A stretch of 64,000 bases of DNA, taken from NCBI RefSeq assembly GCF_002736105.1, contig NZ_CP024123.1, positions 112,001-176,000 on the forward strand, in the 5' to 3' direction. The notes beneath the pieces were generated by a model. It searched no databases, was not told the DNA's origin, and was given only the letters and a program-made list of their open reading frames with translations. The position numbers and the translations under genes were made by a program. This DNA comes from Solibacillus sp. R5-41. Its GTDB lineage: Bacteria > Bacillota > Bacilli > Bacillales_A > Planococcaceae. Below, one piece after another: positions 18,968-28,418 of the stretch (position 1 is its first letter; each line of letters opens with the position of its first letter).

Positions 18968-18997
18968 AAAACGCTATTTTGAAATAGCGTTTTTTGT
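18966..18997. terminator. Bidirectional terminator between convergent operons
   Basis: AAAAACGCTATTT and AAATAGCGTTTTT form a perfect stem with a tiny loop and A/T runs at both sides. It ends the rightward importer operon and the leftward kinase/lyase operon. Confidence 0.9.
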
Positions 18998-19003
18998 TTC
19001 CTA

Positions 19004-19948
19004 TTATGGATTTTTTGGAGCCTTTAATGCGCTTAATGCCCTCTTCACAATGGCTTCAATCGGTTTTTCCTCGCACATTTGAATCATAAGCTGAGGATAC
19101 TCGGTTGTTAGTTTTTCTTTTAATAAATTTAAAATGAATTTATTGTTTTTTAAGACACCACCATTTAAAAAGAATAAGTGATAGCCATGTGTATAGTTAG
19201 CCTTTTTTAATACGGTCGTGCTTAAAAGGAATAGCTCAAGTACCGCTTGTTCTGCGATTTTTTTAGCGATGTTATCGTGTTGATCGACCGCCTGTTGTAA
19301 AAACGAAGCTAAGTTCGCTAATTGCGTATTTGTATATTCTTCACTATAAATCCAGTTTAATAACGCGTCACTATCCTCTAGCTTATAAGCCTCTAAAATG
19401 AGCTTTGTCAGCGCGGTTGGTTCATTACGACCATCGACAGTACGGAAAATCGCCTTGGCGATATGCTTTCCAATCCAGTAGCCACTGCCTTCATCACCAA
19501 CACGATGTCCCCAGCCACCAGCGCGGAAAGTTGCTTGACCTACGACACTATAACAAATCGCACCTGTACCTGAAATTAACAATGTTGCATTTTCTTCACA
19601 TAGCCCCTTTAGCGTAGCTTCTACATCATTTTCGATTATAATTGTGCCACATGTAAACGAAGAACGGGTAATGCTTTGTTCAATAATTTCTTCAAGAATG
19701 ATTTTGTCACGGTTCGTATCTATTCCAGCCATCGCAAAAACTGCAACATCTAGATGGATTGCTGGAAGATGTGCCGCTGCACTTCGCATCAACCCAATTA
19801 ATACATGCTGGACGCTTTCTACTCCAACTGCTTGATAGTTAGAGCCTGTTGAAGTAGCGCTAAAAAGTTCACGACCGTCTGCTGTACGAATAGACATCGT
19901 AGTTTTTGTGGCGCCACCATCGACCGCAAGAATATATTGATTACTCAT
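19004..19948 (-). CDS. BadF/BadG/BcrA/BcrD-type ATPase, N-acetylglucosamine-kinase-like
   Basis: 314 residues of the ASKHA fold. The phosphate-1 loop is LAVDGGATKTT, the phosphate-2 region ISGTGAICYSV, and GGWGHRVGDEGSGYWIG matches eukaryote-type GlcNAc kinases. It probably phosphorylates an amino sugar or related alcohol. I start at 19948: GGGTGGG precedes it, and the gene overlaps the end of the lyase gene by 8 nt, so the two are coupled. No GlcNAc metabolism genes are nearby. Confidence 0.8.
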   Translation of the reverse strand: MSNQYILAVDGGATKTTMSIRTADGRELFSATSTGSNYQAVGVESVQHVLIGLMRSAAAHLPAIHLDVAVFAMAGIDTNRDKIILEEIIEQSITRSSFTCGTIIIENDVEATLKGLCEENATLLISGTGAICYSVVGQATFRAGGWGHRVGDEGSGYWIGKHIAKAIFRTVDGRNEPTALTKLILEAYKLEDSDALLNWIYSEEYTNTQLANLASFLQQAVDQHDNIAKKIAEQAVLELFLLSTTVLKKANYTHGYHLFFLNGGVLKNNKFILNLLKEKLTTEYPQLMIQMCEEKPIEAIVKRALSALKAPKNP

Positions 19949-21467
19949 GTTCATCCCACCCTTGTAAAATTTTTTCAAGCTGCTCTTCTGCATGTAATAT
20001 CGCATGTGATTTTTGTTTTAACCATTGTTCGAGCTGTGCCGATAAATTTCCTGCCTCTAATAATGAAGTACGCATCGTTTGTGGTGCGGGCCCGCCCTTT
20101 AATGTACGAATTTTTACGAAAAACTCAGGCTGAATTGCTTGGTAAAAGGACATCTCTGTGATCTTTAACGACGAACCTGTAACATGTAACGCTTTTTCGT
20201 TAGCTAATTCCCATGTGAGACTTGCCAGTGATTCTTCCTTATTCGACACAAGCTCATTAACACAAAGACTGACAACTTTATGTGCCTGACGGAAGGAGAT
20301 ATTTTCTGAACGAACAAGTGTGTCTGCCAGTTCAGTTACGTTGGCAAAGCTATTTTGTGCTCGTTTTAATAAGCTTTCTTTATTCACATCCATAGTAACA
20401 ATGAGACTACCAAAAAGTTTATAAATCCCAACTAAACGGTCAATCGCGCGCCATAAATAAGGCTGCATATCATCTTCCGTATCGACAATATCTCCAAACG
20501 GTGTATTGTGAATCATTTGCAGTACGGTGCCTGTATCACCAACAACAGAGGAAAGTAGGGAACGGGTATGTTCTATCGAAACGGGATTACGCTTTTGTGG
20601 CATGATGGAGCTCACTTGAACATATGGAATGGCGAGTTGGAAGGCATTGAATTCTTGGGTTGCCCACAGTAGGAAATCCTGTGAGGTACGCCCCAGGTTA
20701 AGGGCAGCAAGTTGAACAACACTTGCGGCTTCTGCAATATAATCTGCTCCGGCAACCGCGTCCCAAGCGTTTTCAATCAGTTCATCAAAGGCAAGTAGTT
20801 CCTGCATTCGCTCGCGATTAATTGGAAACCCTGTCGTTGTCAATGCTGCTGCCCCCATACTACTTCGATTAATAGTTGTATAGGCGGCTTGCATCCGTTT
20901 ATAATCGCGTGTTAGCTGATCGATTACCGCCTTTAAATAATGGGCAAAGGTTGTAGGCTGTGCTTGCTGTGTATGTGTGTAGCCAATCATAATCGTTTCC
21001 ACATGTTCCTCAGCAAAGGCAATTAATGTGCTGCGCAAACTAAGTAATTCCTGCATGAGCGTGAGTATTTTTTTTCGGAGCGTCATCCGATAAATGGCGA
21101 TCCCCATGTCATTTCGACTACGCCCAATATGCAAATTACCTGAAATATCACCACCAAGCTCAATTAATTTATTTTCAATACGGAAAAATAAATCTTCAAA
21201 CTGAGGGCTGTAATCACGTGTTTTGTAATATTCTAAGTCTAGTTTTTTAAGTGCCTGCCCAATTATCCGTGCTTCCTCAGAAGTGACTAATTTTTGCTCT
21301 TCTAACATTTTTAAATGGGCGATATGAATTTGAACCATCGCCTCTAAAAAATGCTGGCGAGCTTCATTATAAGCTGGCTGTAATACCATTTGGCGATAGC
21401 TGTTCGACGGGAATTGAACCCCCTCTTCCTCGTTAATACGATTTCGAAAATCTTGAAAGAACATCAA
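19941..21467 (-). CDS. Argininosuccinate-lyase-family C-N lyase, paralogue of unknown substrate
   Basis: 508 residues, longer than classical ArgH (about 460). It has the fumarase/aspartase-superfamily signature SSIMPQKRNP and ArgH-like blocks HIGRSRNDM and GYTHTQQAQPTTF. There is no argG nearby, and it is coupled to a sugar-kinase-like gene. So arginine synthesis is unlikely; a lyase that releases fumarate from an N-substituted aspartate-like compound fits the family better. Substrate is inference. It is the first gene of a two-gene operon convergent with the ABC importer. Confidence 0.75.
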   Translation of the reverse strand: MMFFQDFRNRINEEEGVQFPSNSYRQMVLQPAYNEARQHFLEAMVQIHIAHLKMLEEQKLVTSEEARIIGQALKKLDLEYYKTRDYSPQFEDLFFRIENKLIELGGDISGNLHIGRSRNDMGIAIYRMTLRKKILTLMQELLSLRSTLIAFAEEHVETIMIGYTHTQQAQPTTFAHYLKAVIDQLTRDYKRMQAAYTTINRSSMGAAALTTTGFPINRERMQELLAFDELIENAWDAVAGADYIAEAASVVQLAALNLGRTSQDFLLWATQEFNAFQLAIPYVQVSSIMPQKRNPVSIEHTRSLLSSVVGDTGTVLQMIHNTPFGDIVDTEDDMQPYLWRAIDRLVGIYKLFGSLIVTMDVNKESLLKRAQNSFANVTELADTLVRSENISFRQAHKVVSLCVNELVSNKEESLASLTWELANEKALHVTGSSLKITEMSFYQAIQPEFFVKIRTLKGGPAPQTMRTSLLEAGNLSAQLEQWLKQKSHAILHAEEQLEKILQGWDEHE

Positions 21468-21796
21468 TTATTCGCCTCCAATCATTCGGATGAAACGAGC
21501 TGCTTACCATCGTAATTGTTATTTAAACAATCTACGGAAATGTTTTTCTGAATATTCTTACAGTTTATCAAATTGATTGTGCTGTTGCTATCTTTTTTAA
21601 AGACAATTCGAATGGGGTTATTTGTAAATCTATAAATTATGCAGTTTATTAATTTTCGTACTTAATTACTTGTTTTACTTTAAAAAGTATGAAATTTCAT
21701 ATTTAATTATTGCAAAATTAGATATTATATGATAAAAATTTAATTGTTAGATAATTTATATTTTGTAAATTAAATAATTACTTGGAGGTCTTCAAA
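21468..21796. promoter_or_regulatory. AT-rich divergent promoter region
   Basis: 329 bp between the divergent lyase and SDR genes. Very AT-rich, with many short TAATT/AATTA repeats. I see no clear operator or RNA element. Confidence 0.3.
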
Positions 21797-22540
21797 ATGA
21801 GATTACAAGGTAAAGTAGCGATTATTACAGGTGCAGCAAACGGTATGGGTGCTGAAGAAGCAAAACTATTTGCAAAAGAAGGCGCGAAAGTTGTTGCAAC
21901 GGATTTTAATGAAGCAAGATTACTTGAAGTGGAAGCGGAAATTAAAGCTGCCGGAGGTGAAATAACAACTATTAAGCAAAATGTTACTTCTGAGGACGAA
22001 TGGAAAGTGGTCGTGGCAAAAACAGTTGAGTTATATGGTAAAGTCGATATTCTTGTAAATAATGCGGGCGTTGCGAGTCCAAATAGTTTCGCTAATATGG
22101 AAATGGACGAATGGAACTCCGTTATGGATATCAACTTAAATGGTTGTGTTCTAGGAATGAAATACTGTATTCCAGAAATGAAAAAAGCAGGCGGCGGTTC
22201 TGTCGTTAATATTTCTTCTATTGGTGGTATTGTAGGGATGGCGGGATCAAGCCCTTATACAGCTGCAAAAGGTGCGTTACGTGCCTTATCAAAATCAGCT
22301 GCAGTTGAATATGGAAAAGATAAAATCCGTGTGAACTCTGTACACCCGGGTATTATCGTAACACCTATGACAGCTCCTTCAATGGAACTGGCAATGCCTT
22401 ATTATGAACTACATACGCAATTACCTTACTTTGGTAAACCAGAAGATGTAGCGTATGGCGTAGTATTTTTAGCAAGTGATGAATCTAAATTTATGACGGG
22501 TGCAGAGCTTGTCATTGACGGTGGATGGACAGCACTATAA
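21797..22540 (+). CDS. Short-chain dehydrogenase/reductase (SDR)
   Basis: A 247-residue classical SDR. The nucleotide loop is TGAANGMG, the structural motif NNAG, and catalytic Ser/Tyr/Lys lie in NISSIGG and PYTAAK; the C-terminus reads FMTGAELVIDGGWTAL. ATDF after beta-2 suggests NAD rather than NADP. Start at ATG 21797 with TTGGAGG 9 nt upstream. It resembles 3-hydroxysteroid/cyclic-alcohol dehydrogenases; the substrate is unknown. A TetR gene follows. Confidence 0.9.
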   Translation: MRLQGKVAIITGAANGMGAEEAKLFAKEGAKVVATDFNEARLLEVEAEIKAAGGEITTIKQNVTSEDEWKVVVAKTVELYGKVDILVNNAGVASPNSFANMEMDEWNSVMDINLNGCVLGMKYCIPEMKKAGGGSVVNISSIGGIVGMAGSSPYTAAKGALRALSKSAAVEYGKDKIRVNSVHPGIIVTPMTAPSMELAMPYYELHTQLPYFGKPEDVAYGVVFLASDESKFMTGAELVIDGGWTAL

Positions 22541-22546
22541 AATTAT

Positions 22547-22592
22547 GGAATCATGGAATGAGAGCAATCTTGTTCGATGATTCTTTTTATTT
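22547..22592 (+). terminator. Terminator after the SDR gene
   Basis: GAATCAT pairs with ATGATTC, with inner GAA/TTC pairs, followed by TTTTTATTTT. Confidence 0.65.
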
Positions 22593-22598
22593 TCATTT

Positions 22599-22660
22599 AG
22601 TGGGAGTCTAAACTCCCACTAATTCAAAATCTGGACGCAATTAAGCCAAGGTGAAATTGA
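22599..22660 (+). repeat. Dispersed repeat element, partial copy (i)
   Basis: A perfect palindrome AGTGGGAGT/ACTCCCACT is followed by AATCTGGACGCAATTAAGCC and an AGGTGAAATTGA end. The second part matches copies at 54.26 kb (same strand) and 29.18 kb (opposite strand). It is the left-end part only. Confidence 0.7.
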
Positions 22661-22708
22661 CTAATAGATCTTCAAACAAGATTAAAGGAATTTATACAGA
22701 TAGGTGTG

Positions 22709-23311
22709 ATGTACTTGAAACTGGATGCAAGACAAGTTAAATCCATAAAAAAAATGCATAAAGCATATCTTTCATTACTCATAAAATCGCATGAAAATAT
22801 GTCAATTCACAATATTTGTTTAGAAGCGGATGTAACGAGGCCAACTTTTTATAAATTTTACAAGGATCCAATGGAACTTCGCCTACATTTGCATGAAACT
22901 TTGTTGCAAGATTTAAAGGCATGTTTGAAAATTAGCCATCCAAAAGAAATGGCGGATTTTGGTCCAGAAGAATTGCCAGAAAATATGTTGGGGCTCTTTG
23001 AACATATTTTAGAAAATCAATTAGCCTATGAGGTTTTATTAGTTAATAAACCAGATGGATTTTTTATTAAAGCATTTAAGGAAATTTTGCTGCAGTATAT
23101 TGAAGATGGAATTGCCACGACAAAATTTCTGCCAAAAGATATACGAGCGGAAAAGATGTTTATTTTTCATTATGTGGTAGGTGCTTATATTGAGAGCATT
23201 ACTTGGTGGCTACAGAATAACTGTAAGCAAGATACTTCTTATATGGCGTTGAAATTACTCGAGCTTTCCTTGCACGGTCCCTATAAAATAGAAATTGAAT
23301 GGAAAAAGTAA
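22709..23311 (+). CDS. TetR/AcrR-family transcriptional regulator
   Basis: 200 residues. The N-terminal helix-turn-helix at about 28-50 (MSIHNICLEADVTRPTFYKF) is TetR-like; the C-terminal ligand domain is divergent. The start is ATG 22709 or GTG 22706; the ribosome site is weak. It lies 168 bp downstream of the SDR gene and probably controls it or itself. Confidence 0.85.
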   Translation: MYLKLDARQVKSIKKMHKAYLSLLIKSHENMSIHNICLEADVTRPTFYKFYKDPMELRLHLHETLLQDLKACLKISHPKEMADFGPEELPENMLGLFEHILENQLAYEVLLVNKPDGFFIKAFKEILLQYIEDGIATTKFLPKDIRAEKMFIFHYVVGAYIESITWWLQNNCKQDTSYMALKLLELSLHGPYKIEIEWKK

Positions 23312-23383
23312 ATTAGTTCCAGGTACATGGATGTTCATGCACTTGGAGCTTTGTAATAATGAGCGCCCTCTGAACAGGGAAGT

Positions 23384-23509
23384 CTATTCAACGTTCAGCA
23401 CTTTGAATCTTTCTTTCCCGGGAGTAGTCATAAGCGCATATGTTTTATCGTTATATTCAATTAGTGTAAATAGACTTATTTGATTGGCAATATTATTTAA
23501 GTTATTCAT
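23384..23509 (-). CDS. 41-residue small protein
   Basis: ATG 23509 has AAGAGGA in front. The ORF reads MNNLNNIANQISLFTLIEYN, then DKTYALMTTPGKERFKVLNV and E. Codon pattern and composition look coding. It fills part of a 484-bp gap that otherwise shows no gene. Family unknown. Confidence 0.5.
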   Translation of the reverse strand: MNNLNNIANQISLFTLIEYNDKTYALMTTPGKERFKVLNVE

Positions 23510-23795
23510 CCGTTCCTCTTTACAGAAAATGGTTTCTTAGTGACAGCTATTTACTTTCAATACTTTGCTGCTGAATAAAGGCAGGTTTATTACTTTAGAA
23601 GTAAACTCTCATATTGGATAAATGTATGTTATTAAAGAAATAAAGCCCCAAATAAGTGCTAAGTGCCATAATTTTGTTTTCTTCAGGATATATCCAACTG
23701 ATTCATTGTCATATAATTGGTTAAAATCCATAATTTTCAACGTTTTATTGTATAATAAATAAGTAAGTATCTTTTTTTATAAGGGGCGGATTCAT

Positions 23796-24116
23796 ATGAT
23801 TATCGTAACAACTGAAAACATTGCGAATCATCAAATTACAGAAGTAATAGGTCCGGTATTTGGTTTAACTGTAAGAGCTAGAGGGATTGGAAAAGATATC
23901 GTTGCTTCACTAAAGGGGCTTGTAGGTGGAGAAATCAGCCAGTATACAGAAATGCTTGAAGATGCTAGAAAGCAAGCAATGGATCGAATGGTGCAAAATG
24001 CTTCGGCAATGGGTGCAAATGCGATTATTATGATGCGTTTCGACTCAGGTGAAATCGGTCAAAATATGAGTGAAATTGTAGCATACGGAACAGCTGTTAT
24101 TGTGGAAAAGAGATAG
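23796..24116 (+). CDS. YbjQ/UPF0145-family putative heavy-metal-binding protein
   Basis: A 106-residue protein of the YbjQ family. Landmarks are GPVFGLTVRARGIGKDI, the central helix with RKQAMDRMVQNASAMGANAI and a C-terminal AYGTAVIV. The family forms a pentameric ring; its function is uncertain despite the metal-binding label. AAGGGGCGG lies 8 nt before ATG. Three bases separate it from the next small membrane gene. Confidence 0.93.
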   Translation: MIIVTTENIANHQITEVIGPVFGLTVRARGIGKDIVASLKGLVGGEISQYTEMLEDARKQAMDRMVQNASAMGANAIIMMRFDSGEIGQNMSEIVAYGTAVIVEKR

Positions 24117-24119
24117 CCA

Positions 24120-24353
24120 ATGGTATGGATTTTAGGGTTTTATGGTATCCAATTGTTAATTCTTATTGTTTTGATAATCGGATCATGGTTCTTTTGGGAT
24201 CGCCGCTTCAAAACAAAACACGGCAAGCAAGTTCCAAAAGGTTTCGAACGTACAAATGAGATATCAATTGATCCGAGTACAAATAAGCGATTAATCGTTT
24301 ACTTCAATCGAGAAACTGGCGAACGGTTCTATAAAGAAGAAAATAGCAAATAA
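24120..24353 (+). CDS. Small single-span membrane protein
   Basis: 77 residues: one N-terminal hydrophobic helix (about 5-24) followed by a basic cytoplasmic domain ending RETGERFYKE. It lies 3 bp after the YbjQ gene, so co-transcribed and perhaps functionally linked. I recognise no named family. Confidence 0.75.
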   Translation: MVWILGFYGIQLLILIVLIIGSWFFWDRRFKTKHGKQVPKGFERTNEISIDPSTNKRLIVYFNRETGERFYKEENSK

Positions 24354-24355
24354 AA

Positions 24356-24397
24356 TGAAAAGGCGCCTGCTTCAAACAGGTACCTTTTCATTTTTTA
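24356..24397 (+). terminator. Rho-independent terminator
   Basis: TGAAAAGG..CCTG pairs with CAGG..CCTTTTCA, then a T run. Confidence 0.8.
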
Positions 24398-24476
24398 TTT
24401 TACAAAAATATTTTGCCATAGCTGTCACAAATGGCTACCAATTTCAGTTATATATGTAAGAGAGGAGGGGAACGTT

Positions 24477-25070
24477 TTGACTGCATCAAATACATCCAAG
24501 GAAAAGGTTGATTTAGCTATAAAAACGATCGTAGAACAAGTTCAATCAGGTGATGTCCATGCCTATACCGAAATCATTCGTAGCTTTCAAAAACAAATAT
24601 ATATTTACTGCTATTATTTATTAGGAAACAAGGAAGAAGCGGAAGATGCTGCACAAGATATTTTTATAAAAGGTTTAGAAAACATTCGTAATTTTTCTTA
24701 TACGGTCTCATTCTCAGCATGGCTTTATAAAATTGCGCATCATCATTGTATTGATTTACTTAAAATGAAAAACAAAGGTTATAAATTTTGGACAAGCTTT
24801 AAAAAGGAACAAGCATACGACCAGAGTCATAGACAAGCGTACGAATATGACGATTTCATTCATGAATTATTAGAAAAGTTAAATGTGGACGAAAGAAGGA
24901 TTCTGCTGCTCAGGTCGATCGAGGAATATAGCTTTGATGAAATTGCTTCGATTATGGAATTGAAATCAACGACGGTTCGAAAAAAATATGAGCGATTACG
25001 TAAAAAATTGCTGAAAGAAAAAAAGTTAGGAGGGGAAATTTATGAACACTCGCTCAAAACAGGAGGATAA
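24477..25070 (+). CDS. ECF-type RNA polymerase sigma factor
   Basis: 197 residues. Region 2 (about 30-100) has the core-binding stretch EEAEDAAQDIFIKGL; region 4 (about 130-185) has a helix-turn-helix in SFDEIASIMELKSTTVRKKY. TTG start with AGGAGGGG upstream. The DUF4179 gene starts 29 nt before its stop, a typical sigma/anti-sigma overlap. Confidence 0.93.
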   Translation: MTASNTSKEKVDLAIKTIVEQVQSGDVHAYTEIIRSFQKQIYIYCYYLLGNKEEAEDAAQDIFIKGLENIRNFSYTVSFSAWLYKIAHHHCIDLLKMKNKGYKFWTSFKKEQAYDQSHRQAYEYDDFIHELLEKLNVDERRILLLRSIEEYSFDEIASIMELKSTTVRKKYERLRKKLLKEKKLGGEIYEHSLKTGG

Positions 25071-26175
25071 AGAGGTAGATCAATTAGAAAAAATCATTCG
25101 AGAAACACCTGTGGAAGTGGATTTAGTAAATCGGACAATGAGCAAATATGAAAGTAGTCGTGATACAAAGCCGTCTGAAAAAATTAGAACCCGTAAGAAA
25201 TTGCGTCAAAGAGTCATAATGATCACTGCCTCCGCAGCAATGATTTTTAGTTTGATCATTGTTACGGGTTTAATTTCACCAACGATGGCTGCGACGATGA
25301 AAGAAGTGCCCTTATTCTCCTCTATTTTTAAATTTGCAAGGGATCTTGGTCTACAAGCCGCGGATGAAAAGGGGCTCTCAACAAAATTGAATACAAGTGT
25401 TACGCATGAAGGCTTTACATTAAATGTAACAGAAGTAGTGTATGACGGTACACGTGTTGTTATTGGGATTGAGCGCCCTCATAAAGAAGGTGAATCTTCA
25501 AACGAAACTTTATTAGATCGAATTAGTGATATTGACTTTTTACTAAATGGAAAAGTAATGGATCCCACTATTTTTAGTGGTACTCTTATGCATCCAACTA
25601 AGGATAATAATTCCGCAATTTTTGAATTTGCAGATATGAAAAATCAAGGAGGGGAACCTTTTCCTAAACAGTTTAATTTAACGCTTTCTACTACAATTAA
25701 GGGTATTTCTGAACCTTTTACATTTGATATTCCCATGAAAAGCATAGGTGATAATAATGTAATTTTACAACCGAAGCTAAGCCGCCAACACAATAATATT
25801 CAGTTTTCTATTGACCAAATTGAGCTCACGCCGATTACAACGTTAATCACGACAAGAACTGCTTTACTGGATAAATCCATAATGATAGGTTCTCAGGAAA
25901 GGATTCATATAAAGGTATTTGATGAGCAAGGACATGTATTACAATGGTCTAGCGGGATTGGGGGGCGTGAAACAAATGATGGCAGTAGCGATTTTATTAG
26001 TGGTTTACGCTCTGAACCATTTGAAACCTTACCAAAAGCTCTTACAATCAAACCGTATATCTATCTTTATAATGAATACCCAAAAGGATCATTTAAAATG
26101 GATGAAAATGGCGAACCCATCATTCAATACATTCCAGAACTAGAGGTGACAATACCGATTAACTCACAACAATAA
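25042..26175 (+). CDS. DUF4179 membrane protein, probable anti-sigma factor
   Basis: 377 residues. A cytoplasmic N-terminus of about 55 residues is followed by one membrane helix (about 58-78), then an extracytoplasmic DUF4179 domain. This matches the anti-sigma partners of Bacillales ECF factors, with the N-terminus holding the sigma factor and the outer part sensing. TTAGGAGGGG precedes the ATG. The signal sensed is unknown. Confidence 0.85.
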   Translation: MNTRSKQEDKEVDQLEKIIRETPVEVDLVNRTMSKYESSRDTKPSEKIRTRKKLRQRVIMITASAAMIFSLIIVTGLISPTMAATMKEVPLFSSIFKFARDLGLQAADEKGLSTKLNTSVTHEGFTLNVTEVVYDGTRVVIGIERPHKEGESSNETLLDRISDIDFLLNGKVMDPTIFSGTLMHPTKDNNSAIFEFADMKNQGGEPFPKQFNLTLSTTIKGISEPFTFDIPMKSIGDNNVILQPKLSRQHNNIQFSIDQIELTPITTLITTRTALLDKSIMIGSQERIHIKVFDEQGHVLQWSSGIGGRETNDGSSDFISGLRSEPFETLPKALTIKPYIYLYNEYPKGSFKMDENGEPIIQYIPELEVTIPINSQQ

Positions 26176-26786
26176 GATAGTAGAGTAAGTGAGACAGTCC
26201 GTACTTTTTTTATTATCCAGCATTCACTTTTATAGCGTTTTTACAAATATTACTTTCATACAATATGAACCAGGGGCTGTCCCAAAAAAGTTTTTTGAAC
26301 TTAAAATGTGCAAAATATGAAGTGCCGAAACGTTAATTTAACATCGTTTCGGCATTTTTTAATTAAAGTAATTTAAAAAAATGTAGTTGTAAAGACATTA
26401 GTTGTATTAATTATATCTAGTTTAGAAGAAAGAGCATTGATATTAATACTAGCACTCTTAATAGTTACCGCTTAAATTTTTCCAATGGATTGGAGGATGT
26501 TTATCAAAAATTCATTTATTTCGAAAAGTGTTTTCTTCGATACTTGTTTGAATGAAAAAGGAATCTTTAGTTCAATCTATAGAGAACTTCAATACAGGAT
26601 ATTGTGTTGGCGAAAATCATGATGAACTCATTTTGGATTTATCTTGATAAATCGGAATCATTCGTCATTTTACAACTTACTAACTTTTTGTTAAAATTGC
26701 GTTTCAAAGACTGTCGAAAATTGTCGAAAAATGAATTTTCAAAAAACGAGAGTTCTCTTCCCAAAAATATTAAGAAGGTGTCTATT
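26176..26786. other. 611-bp gap with a terminator-like hairpin
   Basis: No convincing gene. It contains GGGGCTGTCCCAAAA at 26275, which resembles the terminal repeat of IS1182-type elements, and a terminator hairpin at 26323. No transposase is present. An in-frame extension upstream of nupC (26604-26786) is not protein-like. Confidence 0.4.
26323..26360 (+). terminator. Terminator hairpin
   Basis: TGCCGAAACG pairs perfectly with CGTTTCGGCA, followed by six T. Confidence 0.75.
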
Positions 26787-27998
26787 ATGAACGTGCTATG
26801 GGGAATTGGCGGTATGTTTACCGTCTTATTAATTGCTTTTCTTTTATCTAGTGCTAAAAAGTCAATTAAGTGGCGAACAATTTTAGCAGGATTAGCGATT
26901 CAACTTTTATTTGGTTTTATTGTTTTGAAATGGGAAGCTGGTCGTGAGGTACTTGTAGGTTTCTCCAACGGAGTACAACATTTAATATCTTATGCGAATG
27001 AAGGAATTTCTTTCGTATTTGGACCTGCAGCAGATACAGAAAATTTTGGGTTTGTTTTTGCGTTTCAAGTATTAACCGTTATCATTTTCTTCTCTGCTTT
27101 AATCTCAGTTTTATATTATTTAGGCATAATGCAATTTTTTATTCGCATTATTGGTGGAGGACTTTCAAAAATCCTTGGGACAAGCAAGGCCGAGTCGATT
27201 TCAGCAGCTGCGAATATTTTTGTCGGTCAGACAGAAGCACCACTTGTCATTCGACCGTTTATCAGTAAAATGACGAAATCTGAGCTATTTGCCGTTATGA
27301 CAGGTGGGTTAGCATCAGTCTCTGGTTCCGTTTTAGTTGGGTATGCATTGTTAGGTGTGCCTCTAGAATACTTACTTGCAGCGAGCTTTATGGCCGCTCC
27401 TGCTGGATTAGTTTTAGCTAAAATTATGATTCCAGAAACGGAAGTTATCGATGAAGGAAACTTTAAGTTAGAAAAAGATGATTCTTCTGCTAATGTAATT
27501 GATGCAGCTGCACGTGGAGCAAGTGATGGGATGAAGCTTGCAGTGAATGTTGGAGCGATGCTACTAGCTTTTATAGGTATTATCGCGCTGCTTAATGGTA
27601 TACTTGGTGGTTTAGGAAGTTTCTTTGGTTTTGAAGGCTTAACACTTCAAGGGATTTTAGGTATCCTGTTTTCACCATTAGCTTTTGCAATTGGTGTTCC
27701 GTGGGAAGAAGCTGTACAAGCTGGTTCGTACATTGGGCAAAAACTTGTGTTGAATGAGTTTGTTGCTTATTCATCATTTGCGCCAGATATTGCAGAGCTT
27801 TCTGATAAAACAGTTATTGTAGTAAGTTTCGCTTTATGTGGGTTCGCAAACTTAAGCTCAATGGCAATTTTGCTAGGTGGCTTAGGATCATTAGCACCAA
27901 ATCGCCGTACAGATATTGCGCGTTTAGGAATTAGAGCTGTTACTGCGGGGATGTTAGCATCCTTATTAAGCGCGGCAATAGCAGGGATGTTTATTTAA
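26787..27998 (+). CDS. nupC: Concentrative nucleoside transporter (NupC/CNT family)
   Basis: 403 residues with about ten membrane segments. It imports nucleosides with H+ or Na+. Family motifs are [13 protein letters not shown] in the substrate-binding hairpin, the [12 protein letters not shown] segment and the conserved [16 protein letters not shown] near the end. I chose ATG 26787 with AAGAAGGTG upstream, matching the usual length of about 400. It is monocistronic. Confidence 0.95.
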   Translation: MNVLWGIGGMFTVLLIAFLLSSAKKSIKWRTILAGLAIQLLFGFIVLKWEAGREVLVGFSNGVQHLISYANEGISFVFGPAADTENFGFVFAFQVLTVIIFFSALISVLYYLGIMQFFIRIIGGGLSKILGTSKAESISAAANIFVGQTEAPLVIRPFISKMTKSELFAVMTGGLASVSGSVLVGYALLGVPLEYLLAASFMAAPAGLVLAKIMIPETEVIDEGNFKLEKDDSSANVIDAAARGASDGMKLAVNVGAMLLAFIGIIALLNGILGGLGSFFGFEGLTLQGILGILFSPLAFAIGVPWEEAVQAGSYIGQKLVLNEFVAYSSFAPDIAELSDKTVIVVSFALCGFANLSSMAILLGGLGSLAPNRRTDIARLGIRAVTAGMLASLLSAAIAGMFI

Positions 27999-28022
27999 AC
28001 CAGAAAAAATAATTTAGTTTTG

Positions 28023-28056
28023 GCACCTACTGTACATGTACAATAGGTGCTTTTTT
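28023..28056 (+). terminator. nupC terminator
   Basis: GCACCTA/TAGGTGC stem with inner TGTACATGTACA pairs, then six T. Confidence 0.85.
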
Positions 28057-28210
28057 AGTCTTGAAAAATAAGATTTTTATCCTATTCAATTAAAATCAAC
28101 TGAATACCCATATCGGAATAAAAAAGGGTTACATAAGTATGGTCGTTAAATCTTATATTTTCAATTACACTTAAACTAAAGGAACACGCTGAACGTTAAT
28201 ACCTGCACTT

Positions 28211-28418
28211 TTATTGTTTATAGATATTATCATTTAAATGGGCATCTGTAATAAAGTAATCTAGTGAGCAAATTTTTATCGCAAAATCCCGTTCGAATTT
28301 TGTATGGTCCGCTACAACGTATATGGTTTGTGCTGCGCGAACGATATTTCGTCTTGTCAAAACTTCCTCAAAGCTAAAATCAGACAAACCATTTTTTAAT
28401 GAAATACCGCTTGCCTCG
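28211..28418 (-). pseudogene. DeoR-family regulator, C-terminal fragment
   Basis: Only the last ~67 residues of a DeoR regulator remain. The family motif ASGISLKNGLSDFSFEEVLT and the effector-domain end TIYVVADHTKF...YFITDAHL are clear. The helix-turn-helix half is gone, cut at about 28410-28420, where the sequence turns abruptly into a headless phnX on the other strand. Confidence 0.85.

Noticed and set aside
26275-26360. IS1182-like end (GGGGCTGTCCCAAAA) before nupC
   Set aside because: Only one end-like sequence and no transposase. The adjacent hairpin is explained as a terminator.
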